Position numbers and translations under genes: made by a program | Part shown: piece after piece, positions 44,235 to 52,799 of the stretch | Layout of the letters: each line of letters begins with the position of its first letter | How positions within the stretch are numbered: position 1 is the first letter of the stretch | Source: an uncultured Paracoccaceae bacterium | GTDB taxonomy: Bacteria > Pseudomonadota > Alphaproteobacteria > Rhodobacterales > Rhodobacteraceae | Direction: 5' to 3' | Assembly: GCA_947493335.1 (NCBI GenBank) | Contig: CANLQO010000001.1 | Span: 1,240,001-1,304,000, forward strand | Length of the DNA: 64,000 bases | Notes under the pieces: generated by a model | What the model was told of the DNA's origin: nothing | What the model saw: the letters and a program-made list of their open reading frames with translations, nothing else | Database searches by the model: none

Positions 44235-45260
44235 ATGAAAGCCATCGTGGCCCATGCCGCCCATGATCTGCGGCTGGAAGAACGCGACACCCCTGCCCCC
44301 GGCCCCGGTCAGGTCGCCGTGCGGATGCAAGCGGGTGGGATATGCGGTTCGGACCTGCATTATTACCACAACGGAGGCTTTGGCACCGTCCGTCTGAAAG
44401 AGCCGATGATCCTGGGCCACGAGGTTGCGGGCGTGATCGAGGGCGTCGGGGACGGCGTCGGCCTGACGAAGGGTCAGTTGGTTGCGGTCTCTCCCTCGCG
44501 GCCCTGCGGTTCTTGTGCCTATTGTGCGGAAGGTGCCAGAAATCACTGTCTGAACATGCGATTTTATGGCTCTGCCATGCCGTTCCCCCATATTCAGGGC
44601 GCGTTTCGAGAGGTTTTGATTGCAGATGCGTCCCAATGTGTAGTTGCCACGGGTCTGAGCGCGGGCGAAGCCGCGATGGGCGAACCTTTGGCTGTCGTTC
44701 TGCATGCCGCATCGCAGGCGGGCGATCTGATGGGCAAGCGGGTGTTGGTAACAGGCTGCGGGCCGATTGGACTGTTGGCTGTGCTGGTGGCACGGGCGGC
44801 GGGTGCCGCGCAGATCGTCGCCACCGACATCACGGAATTCACGCTAGCGAAGGCGCGCGAGGTTGGGGCAGACGTCACCCATAATGTGGCCGATGCACCG
44901 GATGCGCTGGCAGGTTACAGCGCCAAAAAGGGGCATTTTGACGTGCTTTTTGAGTGTACCGGTGTTGCCCCTGTTGTGGCCTCGACCGTGTCCGCGCTGC
45001 GGCCGCGCGCCACGATGGTACAGCTTGGGCTCGGCGGTGACATGACCTTGCCGGTGCAGGCGATGACAGCGAAGGAATTGGTGCTGAAGGGATCATTCCG
45101 GTTCCATCCGGAATTCGCCATTGGCGTCGCGATGATGCAATCAGGGCGGCTGGACCTGAAACCGTTGATTACGCATACCCTGCCGCTTGACCAGATGCAG
45201 GCGGCCTTTGATCTGGCCTCTGACCGTAATCAAGCGCTGAAGGTGCAGATCGCCTTTTAG
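44235..45260 (+). CDS. idnD: L-idonate 5-dehydrogenase
   Basis: A 341-residue zinc-dependent medium-chain dehydrogenase. The catalytic zinc site is in GGICGSDLHYYHNGGFGTV and LGHEVAGVIEGVGDGVGL, and structural-zinc cysteines are in SRPCGSCAYCAEGARNHC. The opening MKAIVAHAAHDLRLEE and the HYYHNGGFGTVRLKEPMIL stretch match L-idonate 5-dehydrogenase. It oxidises L-idonate to 5-ketogluconate, which the divergent SDR and gluconokinase would turn into 6-phosphogluconate. Its stop shares bases with the acyl-CoA dehydrogenase stop (TTAG). Confidence 0.88.
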   Translation: MKAIVAHAAHDLRLEERDTPAPGPGQVAVRMQAGGICGSDLHYYHNGGFGTVRLKEPMILGHEVAGVIEGVGDGVGLTKGQLVAVSPSRPCGSCAYCAEGARNHCLNMRFYGSAMPFPHIQGAFREVLIADASQCVVATGLSAGEAAMGEPLAVVLHAASQAGDLMGKRVLVTGCGPIGLLAVLVARAAGAAQIVATDITEFTLAKAREVGADVTHNVADAPDALAGYSAKKGHFDVLFECTGVAPVVASTVSALRPRATMVQLGLGGDMTLPVQAMTAKELVLKGSFRFHPEFAIGVAMMQSGRLDLKPLITHTLPLDQMQAAFDLASDRNQALKVQIAF

Positions 45261-46492
45261 ATCTTTTGCTGGGTGTGCTTGCGAAGCTCTGCGCGGGCGA
45301 CCTGACGGCGGTGCACGGCATCAGGGCCGTCTGCCATGCGCAAGGTGCGCGTTGCGGTCCAGGCCGCAGCAAGTGGCGTGTCCTGAGAGATGCCCATAGC
45401 ACCGTGCATCTGGATCGCCTCGTCTATCACCTCAAGTGCCACTTTGGGGGCCACGACCTTGATCTGGCTGATCCATGGTGCGGCCGCGCGGGCATCACCC
45501 TGATCCATCATCCAGGCGGCTTTGAGGCACAGCAGTCGGGCCTGTTCGATCTTCATGCGCGCCTCTGCGATGATATCGAAATTCGCGCCAAGGGTCGCGA
45601 TTGGCATACCGAATGCTTCTCGCGCCAGCGCCCTTTTGCACATCGCCTCAAGGGCCGCCTCGGCCTGTCCGATGGCCCGCATGCAGTGGTGAATGCGGCC
45701 CGGGCCTAGACGGCCCTGTGCGATTTCGAACCCGCGCCCTTCACCCAAAAGCAGGTTGTCTGCAGGAACGCGGACGTTGGTGAAACGAATGTGCATATGG
45801 CCGTGCGGTGCGTCATCATGGCCATAGACCTGCATTGGGCGCAGCACCTCTATCCCGGGGGTTTTCGCATCAACCACGATCATCGAATGGCGTTGGTGTT
45901 TGGGCGCCGCGTCGTCGCCGGTGCGGACCATGACGATGTAGACGGCGGTGCGCGGATCACCTGCGCCGCTCGCCCACCACTTTTCGCCATTGAGCACATA
46001 ATCGCCGCCATCACGGACACAAGAGAGCGCAATATTGGTGGCGTCAGACGACGCGACATCGGGTTCCGTCATCAAATAGGCAGACCGAATTTCACCATTG
46101 AGCAGAGGTTTAAGCCATTGATCCTTCATCGCGGGCGTGCCGTAACGCTCAAACACTTCCATGTTGCCGGTATCCGGGGCGTTGCAGTTAAAGACCTCTG
46201 CGGCGATGGTGACCTTCCCCATCTCTTCCGCGAGATAGGCGTATTCAACGGTCGAAAGGCCAGAACCCTTGTCGCTGTCGGTCAGCCAGAAGTTCCACAG
46301 ACCCGCGTCCTTTGCCTTGGACTTGAGCCCTTCGAGGATTTCGGTCTGGCGCGGGGTAAAGGCCCAACGATCACCGACGGCGACTTCGGCATGGTATTCC
46401 TCGGCCAGCGGGGCGATGTCGTCGCGGATCATTGCCGCAACACGGTCGCGTAGCGCAGCGACGCGCGGAGAAAGCCCAAGGTTCATGTCCAT
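45257..46492 (-). CDS. Acyl-CoA dehydrogenase (ACAD10/11-type)
   Basis: A 411-residue FAD-dependent acyl-CoA dehydrogenase. Features are YLAEEMGKVTIAAEVFNCNA, the FAD-binding AYLMTEPDVASSDATNI, KWWASGAGDPRTAVYIVMV, and the C-terminal QMHGAMGISQDTPLAAAW. It is divergent from an APH-type phosphotransferase gene (92 bases between starts), a pairing that mirrors the fused ACAD10/ACAD11 enzymes of animals. This suggests a role in degrading hydroxylated acyl-CoAs. Confidence 0.9.
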   Translation of the reverse strand: MDMNLGLSPRVAALRDRVAAMIRDDIAPLAEEYHAEVAVGDRWAFTPRQTEILEGLKSKAKDAGLWNFWLTDSDKGSGLSTVEYAYLAEEMGKVTIAAEVFNCNAPDTGNMEVFERYGTPAMKDQWLKPLLNGEIRSAYLMTEPDVASSDATNIALSCVRDGGDYVLNGEKWWASGAGDPRTAVYIVMVRTGDDAAPKHQRHSMIVVDAKTPGIEVLRPMQVYGHDDAPHGHMHIRFTNVRVPADNLLLGEGRGFEIAQGRLGPGRIHHCMRAIGQAEAALEAMCKRALAREAFGMPIATLGANFDIIAEARMKIEQARLLCLKAAWMMDQGDARAAAPWISQIKVVAPKVALEVIDEAIQMHGAMGISQDTPLAAAWTATRTLRMADGPDAVHRRQVARAELRKHTQQKI

Positions 46493-46584
46493 CTTTGAGT
46501 GTCCCTTCGAGGCTTTGCATTCGTGGCTGACTGGATCAAACTCACCCTTGTATTGTCAACGCCGCACTGTGCGAAAGGCTTGTG

Positions 46585-47619
46585 ATGTCTCAATCCGATC
46601 TGCGCCATGATTTTGTGCCGGAAACGCTTGCCGCGTATCTGGCGGACCATGTTCCGGGTTTCACGTCACTGGATGGGATCAGCCGTTTCACGGGTGGACA
46701 GTCGAACCCGACCTACCGGGTGACCAGCGGCGACCGTGCGTTTGTGTTGCGGGCCAAACCACCGGGGGATTTGCTGAAATCCGCTCATCAGGTGGCGCGG
46801 GAGTTTCGGGTGATGCGGGCACTGCAAGCGACGCCCGTGCCGGTCCCGCAGATGTTTCATCTGACGGGGGACGACAGCCCGCTTGGCACGCAGTTTTTCG
46901 TGATGGAGGCGCTGGAGGGGCGGACCTTTTGGGACCCTGCCCTGCCCGATCTGACGCCCGCCGATCGCGGTGCGGTTTACGCCGGAATGGTGCGGGTCAT
47001 GGCCGATCTGCACGATGTGGATGTGGCGGATGTGGGTCTGTCCGACTATGGCGCGCCGGGAAATTATTTTGAACGGCAGGTCGGGCGCTGGACAAAACAG
47101 TATCGCGCCGCAGCATCGCGCTCGCAGGCGGATGTCGATTGGTTGATTGCGTGGTTGGCTGAGCGGATGCCGGACGACGATGGCGCCGTCAGTATTGTGC
47201 ATGGGGATTTTCGGCTTGATAATCTTATGTTTACGCCGGATCGCCCCGATGTTCTTGCGCTGCTGGATTGGGAATTGTCGACACTGGGCCACCCAATGGC
47301 AGATCTGGCCTATCAGGTCATGGGCATGCAATTGCCCAATGAGGGGGTCGCGCGCGGGCTGGGGACGGCGGATCGTGCCGCCTTGGGCATCCCGGAAGAA
47401 GAGGCCTATATCGCGGCCTATTGCGACCGACGTGGAATCGAGCGCCCGGACAATTGGTCGTTTTATCTGACATTCAGCTATTTTCGCTTCATTGCGATCA
47501 TTCAGGGCGTGATCCGGCGGGCAGTCGATGGGAACGCCTCTAACCCCGGCAATCTGGACTTGATGCGTGCGGCCGTCCCTGCGCTTGCAACCACAGCGCG
47601 ACGCATTGCTGAAAAATGA
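46585..47619 (+). CDS. APH-family phosphotransferase (ACAD10/11 kinase-like)
   Basis: A 344-residue aminoglycoside-phosphotransferase-fold kinase. [15 protein letters not shown] begins the nucleotide site. The catalytic loop is [14 protein letters not shown] (about residues 208-221), followed by the Asp of [19 protein letters not shown]. This matches the kinase half of ACAD10/11, which is thought to phosphorylate 4-hydroxyacyl-CoAs before dehydration. It is not an antibiotic resistance gene by these features. The ATG at 46585 follows a GTG one codon earlier. Confidence 0.85.
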   Translation: MSQSDLRHDFVPETLAAYLADHVPGFTSLDGISRFTGGQSNPTYRVTSGDRAFVLRAKPPGDLLKSAHQVAREFRVMRALQATPVPVPQMFHLTGDDSPLGTQFFVMEALEGRTFWDPALPDLTPADRGAVYAGMVRVMADLHDVDVADVGLSDYGAPGNYFERQVGRWTKQYRAAASRSQADVDWLIAWLAERMPDDDGAVSIVHGDFRLDNLMFTPDRPDVLALLDWELSTLGHPMADLAYQVMGMQLPNEGVARGLGTADRAALGIPEEEAYIAAYCDRRGIERPDNWSFYLTFSYFRFIAIIQGVIRRAVDGNASNPGNLDLMRAAVPALATTARRIAEK

Positions 47620-47719
47620 GGCATCCCGCAGACGAAAAAGGCACACAAAACAACAGGGAAACAGGGCGCTAACTGAAATCTTGTTTCACGCTCAATCAGT
47701 TTGTGACAATGATGCGGGC

Positions 47720-48166
47720 ATGACGACCTCGCTGCTTATCCTCAATGGTCCCAACCTCAACCTGCTTGGCACGCGCCAGCCAGAGGTTTATGGCACGACC
47801 ACCTTGCCGATGATCGAAAAGCTTTGCATTGATCACGCCAAGGCGCTTGGGATCGAGGTTGCGTTCCAGCAAAGCAACCACGAGGGTGCTTTGATCGACG
47901 CGATGCACGCGGCCCGAGGTGTGCATGCGGGTGTGGTTTTGAATGCAGGGGCTTACACCCACACCTCAATCGCGCTGATGGATGCGATCTATTCCACCGA
48001 ATTGCCGACGATCGAGTTGCATCTTTCAAATGTACATGCGCGCGAAGATTTCCGGCACGAAAGCTATATTGCCAAAGCGGCGATCGGCATCATCTGCGGC
48101 TTTGGCGCAGCGGGATATCCGTTGGCGATGTCGGCACTGCTGGACTACGTGGGCACCGACGGATGA
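47720..48166 (+). CDS. aroQ: 3-dehydroquinate dehydratase, type II
   Basis: A 148-residue type II dehydroquinase. The signatures are LLILNGPNLNLLGTRQPEVYG (catalytic Tyr in the last segment), FQQSNHEGALIDAMHAA, VVLNAGAYTHTSIALMDA and IELHLSNVHAREDFRHES (catalytic His). It makes 3-dehydroshikimate in aromatic amino acid synthesis. The ATG at 47720 is the start, since upstream in-frame sequence overlaps the phosphotransferase gene. Its stop overlaps the LuxR gene start by 4 bases. Confidence 0.94.
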   Translation: MTTSLLILNGPNLNLLGTRQPEVYGTTTLPMIEKLCIDHAKALGIEVAFQQSNHEGALIDAMHAARGVHAGVVLNAGAYTHTSIALMDAIYSTELPTIELHLSNVHAREDFRHESYIAKAAIGIICGFGAAGYPLAMSALLDYVGTDG

Positions 48167-48927
48167 GCAAGTTTCTTGAACACGTCACAGCGCTGACCAA
48201 TGCCAAGACCGACAATGAGCTGTGGGATTACCTTGTGTCGCTGATGCAGTCCTACGGCTTTGACCGGGTACTTTATGGCTATACGCGTTATCGGACGACC
48301 CATGGTTTGGGCGATCCGCAGGATTGGGTCATTCTGACCAATCACAAGCGCGAGTTCATGGACAGCTTTTTCACTGACACGCATTACGATCACGCCCCGA
48401 TGCTGCGGTGGGCGCTGAACAACAACGGGGCCTGTAGCTGGACCTGGATGGAAGAACTGGCACGCACTGGCAACCTAACGCCGGGTGAGATGAATGTGCT
48501 GCAGATCAACCAAAAGCATCAGGTGACGGCGGGCTATACCATCAGCTTCCGTTCGGTGTCCGAGCGCAGCAAGGGCGCGATCGGGCTTGTCGGAAGTCCA
48601 CGCCTGAATCAAGCGCAGGTGGAAGAGGTCTGGGACAAAAGCGGCGAAGAGATCATTGCGCTCAACAACATCTTCCACCTTAAGCTTTTGACACTGCCCT
48701 ATTCCGGTGCACGCCCGCTGACAAAACGGCAGCGCGAAGTGCTGCAATGGGTGGGTGACGGCAAGACCACGCAAGACATCGCCGTTCTGCTGGAACTGAC
48801 CCCGGCAACAGTGGAAAAACACCTGCGTCTGGCGCGTGAGGCCCTGGACGTCGAGACAACTGCGCAAGCGGTTCTGAAGGCTGCGTTTTATAATCAGATG
48901 TTCGTGCTGGAAGACGTCGACAACTGA
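48163..48927 (+). CDS. LuxR-type autoinducer-binding regulator (solo)
   Basis: A 254-residue regulator. The N-terminal autoinducer-binding domain (about 15-165) has DRVLYGYTRY, THYDHAPML and CSWTWME. The C-terminal LuxR-type helix-turn-helix (about 185-245) has LTKRQREVLQWVGDGKTTQD and LTPATVEKHLRLAREAL. Within the pocket the usual Asp-Pro is Asp-His (YDHAP) and the Trp of CSWTW is kept, so the ligand may differ from a standard acyl-homoserine lactone. No luxI gene is nearby. It is translationally coupled to aroQ. Confidence 0.85.
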   Translation: MSKFLEHVTALTNAKTDNELWDYLVSLMQSYGFDRVLYGYTRYRTTHGLGDPQDWVILTNHKREFMDSFFTDTHYDHAPMLRWALNNNGACSWTWMEELARTGNLTPGEMNVLQINQKHQVTAGYTISFRSVSERSKGAIGLVGSPRLNQAQVEEVWDKSGEEIIALNNIFHLKLLTLPYSGARPLTKRQREVLQWVGDGKTTQDIAVLLELTPATVEKHLRLAREALDVETTAQAVLKAAFYNQMFVLEDVDN

Positions 48928-48992
48928 TTTTTAACCATAAGGTCAGGTTTCCCTTACTTTCGTGACCCCACGTCAAATGGCACTCTACAAGT

Positions 48993-49195
48993 GTTCCGTG
49001 AGTGGTGGCCTTAGGCCAGGGAACAGCGGGCCGGAACCCTTACGATTATAAGGCAAGCCGGTCCGCATCTAAACCAGACGCGGCAGGAATTTCCCCTGCG
49101 TTCTGGACCTGCACATGCGCGCCTGTCCCATCCCAATGACTGCGCGTGGGGGTAACGAGTATGGCGCTGCAATTCTCCCGATTGCAGCGCCTTTT
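48993..49195 (+). ncRNA. Candidate structured RNA with intrinsic terminator
   Basis: This 290-base gap has no open frame but a run of plausible hairpins: GTTCC/GGAAC enclosing TGGCC/GGCCA (48993-49024), CCTTA/TAAGG inside GGCCGG/CCGG (about 49029-49063), a CCAG/CTGG stem capped by GCAGG/CCTGC (about 49076-49108), and an 8-bp CATGCGCG/TGCGCGTG stem (about 49115-49147). It ends in a perfect 11-bp terminator (49163-49173 and 49181-49191) followed by TTTT. Promoter elements are uncertain (GTGACC at 48962, TACAAG at 48986). It is antisense to no gene and precedes no plus-strand gene, so it would be a free-standing RNA. No match to a known family is claimed. Confidence 0.5.
49163..49195 (+). terminator. 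Rho-independent terminator
   Basis: Perfect 11-bp stem GGCGCTGCAAT/ATTGCAGCGCC with a 7-base loop and TTTTC behind it on the plus strand. There is no T-run on the minus-strand side, so it serves plus-strand transcription, either the candidate RNA or read-through from the LuxR gene. Confidence 0.8.
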
Positions 49196-49217
49196 CATGT
49201 CTGTATCGAATGCCTGA

Positions 49218-50729
49218 TCAGACGCTGACCAACCCGAGGTAGTCGCTGTAAGGCTGCGGGACGTCAAACGCGTTGTCATAGAAGCTGATCACAGGATCGC
49301 CGCCTGCGCTGTCAAAGTCGACAACCTTGTAGGTCCAGCTATGAGAGCCATCGCCGTCCTGCTCAATCCGGAAATCCTGCACGTTGTTGCCGTTTTCATA
49401 GACAACCAGACGGCCATCGCCCGAATCATAGACGGTTTCGGTCGCCACGCGCGAGCCGTCGGCATGGAACTCCTGCGTGCGGGTCTGCCACACAAAAACA
49501 TCGCTCAGGTCGTCCTGATGGACCATGGTCTTTTGCCCGTTCTGGAAAATGGTCTGGGTCAATAAGCCATTGTCACCTTCCTTGTTGACGATGGACATTC
49601 CATTGCCCGCGTCATGCTGCGTGGTGATGACCGACCAGTTTTTGGCATCAGCCAGATCTGTTTCGGTGGTGAGGGTGCGCTGACCGCCCGAAAACGCCTC
49701 ATCACGTACAACGCCGTTGTCATAGGTGGTGACGCGCTGCAACGTGTCGCCGTTTTGATCGAAGGCCGTCACCACTGTGTCATAGGCAACTGCATCAAAT
49801 TGATCGGTCTGCTCAATCATCTGCAGGACACCGTTATCGTAATTTTCGACCTTGTGAACACCTGTATCAAACAGCGTATCGCGTGCGAGTATCACGCCGT
49901 TCTGGTCGTAGTAGGTATTGCGCGTGTCATAACCTGTGACATCGAACTGGTCAGTTTGACGCAACTCGGCCCGGATGCCGTTGTTGAACGTCAGTTCCGT
50001 GCGCGTGCCATCATCATAGGTGCTGACCTTGGCAAGGATTTGCCCGTTCTGGTCAAAATAGCTGGATAGCGTGTCATAAGACTTTGCATCCAGTGGATCG
50101 GTCACATGGGTTTCCCGCCGCTGGCCGTTTTCAAAGATTTCTTCGGTCTGAACGCCGTCATCTGCGACGGTGACTTTTGCGACCATTTGTCCGTTGACGT
50201 CGAAATAGGTGTTGATCGTGTCCCAGCCGGCAGCATCCATCGCATCGGTTTGGTTGATTTCCTGGATTGTACCACCGTCATAAGTAACGACGGTGGAGGT
50301 GCCATCGTCAAAATTGGTCACCCGCGCGGCAAGGACGCCGTTCATGTCATAATAGGAAAAAATATCCGACCATGGGTTCAGGTCAGGATTGTTGATGTCG
50401 TCGAATTCACGGGTCTCACTTCGGATGCCATTTGTGAATTCCTCAACCCGGTAGCGGCCATCATCGTAGTTGGTCGTTACCGCGGCAAGGCTGCCATCAG
50501 GATTGTAATAGTTGCGGATGGTGGACCAAATGTTGGCATTCGGGTTGCTGGGCGCGTCGTATTTGCGAACCTCGGTCAGAACGCCCGCGTCATAATAATC
50601 TTCGCGGAATGATCCATCGTCATACTGCCAGTCGCGGCGAATGCGCAGCCCATCATCATCAAGATAAGTTGTAATAGAGGACCAATCGAATTGATTGTCG
50701 GTGTCAGTTTGGGTGACGATCTGAGGCAT
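49218..50729 (-). CDS. Tandem-repeat protein of unknown function
   Basis: A 503-residue acidic protein built almost entirely of nine full repeats and one partial repeat of about 46-51 residues. Each repeat starts with W or Y, then gives a strand ending Y-[FY]-D-x-[ND]-G, a second strand, a [YF]-D-[DN]-G turn and a third strand with N-G (examples: YDTLSSYFDQNGQILAKVS, STYDDGTRTELTFNNGIR). The layout suggests beta-hairpins, somewhat like YD or MORN-type repeats, but it matches no named family I know. There is no N-terminal signal peptide. The short hydrophobic C terminus (YSDYLGLVSV) could serve type I export. It is on the same strand as tsf and rpsB but lies beyond the tsf terminator. Confidence 0.75.
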   Translation of the reverse strand: MPQIVTQTDTDNQFDWSSITTYLDDDGLRIRRDWQYDDGSFREDYYDAGVLTEVRKYDAPSNPNANIWSTIRNYYNPDGSLAAVTTNYDDGRYRVEEFTNGIRSETREFDDINNPDLNPWSDIFSYYDMNGVLAARVTNFDDGTSTVVTYDGGTIQEINQTDAMDAAGWDTINTYFDVNGQMVAKVTVADDGVQTEEIFENGQRRETHVTDPLDAKSYDTLSSYFDQNGQILAKVSTYDDGTRTELTFNNGIRAELRQTDQFDVTGYDTRNTYYDQNGVILARDTLFDTGVHKVENYDNGVLQMIEQTDQFDAVAYDTVVTAFDQNGDTLQRVTTYDNGVVRDEAFSGGQRTLTTETDLADAKNWSVITTQHDAGNGMSIVNKEGDNGLLTQTIFQNGQKTMVHQDDLSDVFVWQTRTQEFHADGSRVATETVYDSGDGRLVVYENGNNVQDFRIEQDGDGSHSWTYKVVDFDSAGGDPVISFYDNAFDVPQPYSDYLGLVSV

Positions 50730-50812
50730 TGTGTTGAAATCCTTTGTAATTCTGATCTTTGGCTAGAAGCCGAAGACGACAGAACTTTGGCACAAAGGGG
50801 TGTAGAAAATGG

Positions 50813-50842
50813 AAAAGCCCGCCGCACGAAGCAACGGGCTTT
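50813..50842 (-). terminator. Terminator after tsf
   Basis: On the minus strand AAAGCCCG and CGGGCTTT form an 8-bp stem with a loop of about 13, running into TTTTCC. It sits about 23 bases after the tsf stop and should separate the rpsB-tsf transcript from the repeat-protein gene. Confidence 0.8.
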
Positions 50843-50864
50843 AACTGCTTTTAGAAAGCGGCGA

Positions 50865-51737
50865 TTAACCGTTCAGCTTGGCCACTTCAGCGGCAAAGTC
50901 TTCGGCGACCACTTCGATGCCTTCGCCTTTTTCAAGACGGACAAAGCCGGTGATCTCAACCCCGGCTTCGGCGGCTGCGGCACCAACTGTCAGATCGGGG
51001 TTCACCACGAAGGACTGGTTCACCAGCGTGACCTCGGCCATGTACTTTTTCATCCGGCCGACGATCATCTTTTCGATGACCTGTTCCGGCTTGCCGGACT
51101 CGCGTGCGATATCCATCTGAATTTGCTTTTCTTTCTCGACGATTGCCGGGTCCAGATCAGCCTCGTTCAGGGCAGCAGGGTTGGTAGCGGCGATATGCAT
51201 CGCGACCTGACGACCAAATGCAGCGTCGTCGCCGGTCATGGCGACCAGCACGCCGATGTTGCCCATATCGGTGGCAGCGGCGTTGTGGACATAAGTTACC
51301 ACGGTTTCGCCTTCCAGCGTGGCCATCCGGCGAACGCCCATGTTCTCACCAATCACGGCGACAGCGTCGGTCACGGTCTGTTCGACAGACTTTCCGTTCA
51401 TGTCCGCCGCTTTCAGCGCGTCGACATCACCAACGCTAAGAGCCACTTGCGCGATGCCACCAACCATTTTCTGGAAGTCAGCGTTCTTGGCGACAAAGTC
51501 GGTTTCAGAATTCACTTCAACAGCGACACCCTTGCCACCATCAACAGCGACGGCCACCAGACCTTCGGCTGCGGTGCGGCCAGATTTCTTGGCGGCTTTC
51601 GCCAGACCCTTGGTGCGCAACCAGTCGGTTGCTGCTTCCATGTCGCCGTCATTTTCAGTCAGCGCCTTCTTGGCGTCCATCATGCCTGCGCCGGTCGCTT
51701 CGCGCAGTTCTTTCACCATTGCTGCGGTGATAGCCAT
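50865..51737 (-). CDS. tsf: Elongation factor Ts
   Basis: A 290-residue EF-Ts, which recycles EF-Tu by nucleotide exchange. The N-terminal UBA-like domain is [22 protein letters not shown], followed by the core with the conserved [15 protein letters not shown] (the TDFV motif at the EF-Tu contact) and the coiled-coil end. Length is typical. It follows rpsB after 82 bases in the usual ribosomal operon order. Confidence 0.97.
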   Translation of the reverse strand: MAITAAMVKELREATGAGMMDAKKALTENDGDMEAATDWLRTKGLAKAAKKSGRTAAEGLVAVAVDGGKGVAVEVNSETDFVAKNADFQKMVGGIAQVALSVGDVDALKAADMNGKSVEQTVTDAVAVIGENMGVRRMATLEGETVVTYVHNAAATDMGNIGVLVAMTGDDAAFGRQVAMHIAATNPAALNEADLDPAIVEKEKQIQMDIARESGKPEQVIEKMIVGRMKKYMAEVTLVNQSFVVNPDLTVGAAAAEAGVEITGFVRLEKGEGIEVVAEDFAAEVAKLNG

Positions 51738-51819
51738 GTCATCTCTCCTTGAGAAAAATCATATATGCCGGGCGGGGACGCAATGCCCCTGCCCGGTCGA
51801 TGTGACAAGCGTGTGACGC

Positions 51820-52611
51820 TTATTCTGCGGGCGCTTCGGCAGGTGCTTCGGCTGCGGCTTCTTCGGCCTCAACTTCTTCTGCCAGCTCTTCCATCGCACC
51901 CATGTCAACGCCTGCGGCACCCAACTGGGCCTGCATGCCGTCAAGGGCAGCACGGGCCGCCAGATCGCAATACAGCGCAATGGCGCGGGCCGCGTCGTCG
52001 TTGCCGGGGATGATGTAATCCACGCCCTCGGGCGAGCAGTTGGTGTCAACGATAGCAACAACCGGGATGCCCAGCTTTTTGGCTTCGGCGATCGCCAGAT
52101 CTTCTTTGTTCACGTCGATGACGAACAGCAGATCAGGCGTGCCGCCCATTTCTGCGATCCCGCCCAGAGAGGCCTGCAGTTTGCCCTGCTCACGCTCCAT
52201 GCCCAGACGCTCTTTCTTGGTCAGGCCAGAGAACCCGGTGGCAGAAGCTTCATCAATCGCCTTGAGACGGTTGATCGACTGCGACACGGTCTGCCAGTTG
52301 GTCAGTGTGCCACCCAGCCAGCGGTGGTTCATGTAGAACTGCGCGGATTTCTCGGCGGCTTCAGCGATCGGCTTGGCTGCCTGACGCTTGGTGCCGACGA
52401 ACAGAATGCGGCCGCCTTTGGCGACGGTATCACGGATGACCTGCAAAGCCTGATCCAGCATCGGAACCGTCTGTGTCAGGTCCATGATGTGAATGCCGTT
52501 GCGGGATCCGTAAATGTACTGGCCCATTTTAGGGTTCCAGCGGGCGGTCTGGTGACCAAAGTGTACGCCTGCTTCAAGCAGTTGGCGCATGGAGAACTCA
52601 GGCAGAGCCAT
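51820..52611 (-). CDS. rpsB: 30S ribosomal protein S2
   Basis: A 263-residue ribosomal protein S2. Motifs are [67 protein letters not shown], and [20 protein letters not shown]. It carries the alphaproteobacterial acidic, Ala/Glu-rich C-terminal extension. It heads the rpsB-tsf operon; the promoter must lie in the 188 bases upstream. Confidence 0.97.
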   Translation of the reverse strand: MALPEFSMRQLLEAGVHFGHQTARWNPKMGQYIYGSRNGIHIMDLTQTVPMLDQALQVIRDTVAKGGRILFVGTKRQAAKPIAEAAEKSAQFYMNHRWLGGTLTNWQTVSQSINRLKAIDEASATGFSGLTKKERLGMEREQGKLQASLGGIAEMGGTPDLLFVIDVNKEDLAIAEAKKLGIPVVAIVDTNCSPEGVDYIIPGNDDAARAIALYCDLAARAALDGMQAQLGAAGVDMGAMEELAEEVEAEEAAAEAPAEAPAE

Positions 52612-52799
52612 GTCTTTTCCTTTTCCGGTTTCAGCCTCAGCGGGGAATTAGACCTGATGGCCCAACCGGTGGATGATTGGGGATGTCTCTCCCGCTCACC
52701 CGCCCCCGCCTGTGGGATTAAGTGCGCGCGATATAGACCGGGTTTGCTTGGCTGGCAAGGGGGCTTTGGATTTCGGCACTCCCAAGCGCCGACCCTGAA

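Noticed and set aside
46585-47619. Aminoglycoside resistance (APH) gene
   Set aside because: The APH fold is present, but the sequence resembles the ACAD10/11 kinase type and it stands beside an acyl-CoA dehydrogenase gene.
48163-48927. A quorum-sensing pair with a luxI-type synthase
   Set aside because: No acyl-homoserine lactone synthase reading frame was found on either strand near the LuxR gene or elsewhere in the window.
48993-49195. 6S RNA as the identity of the structured region
   Set aside because: 6S RNA needs one long rod with a large central bubble closed by pairing of its ends. Here the ends do not pair and several separate hairpins follow each other.
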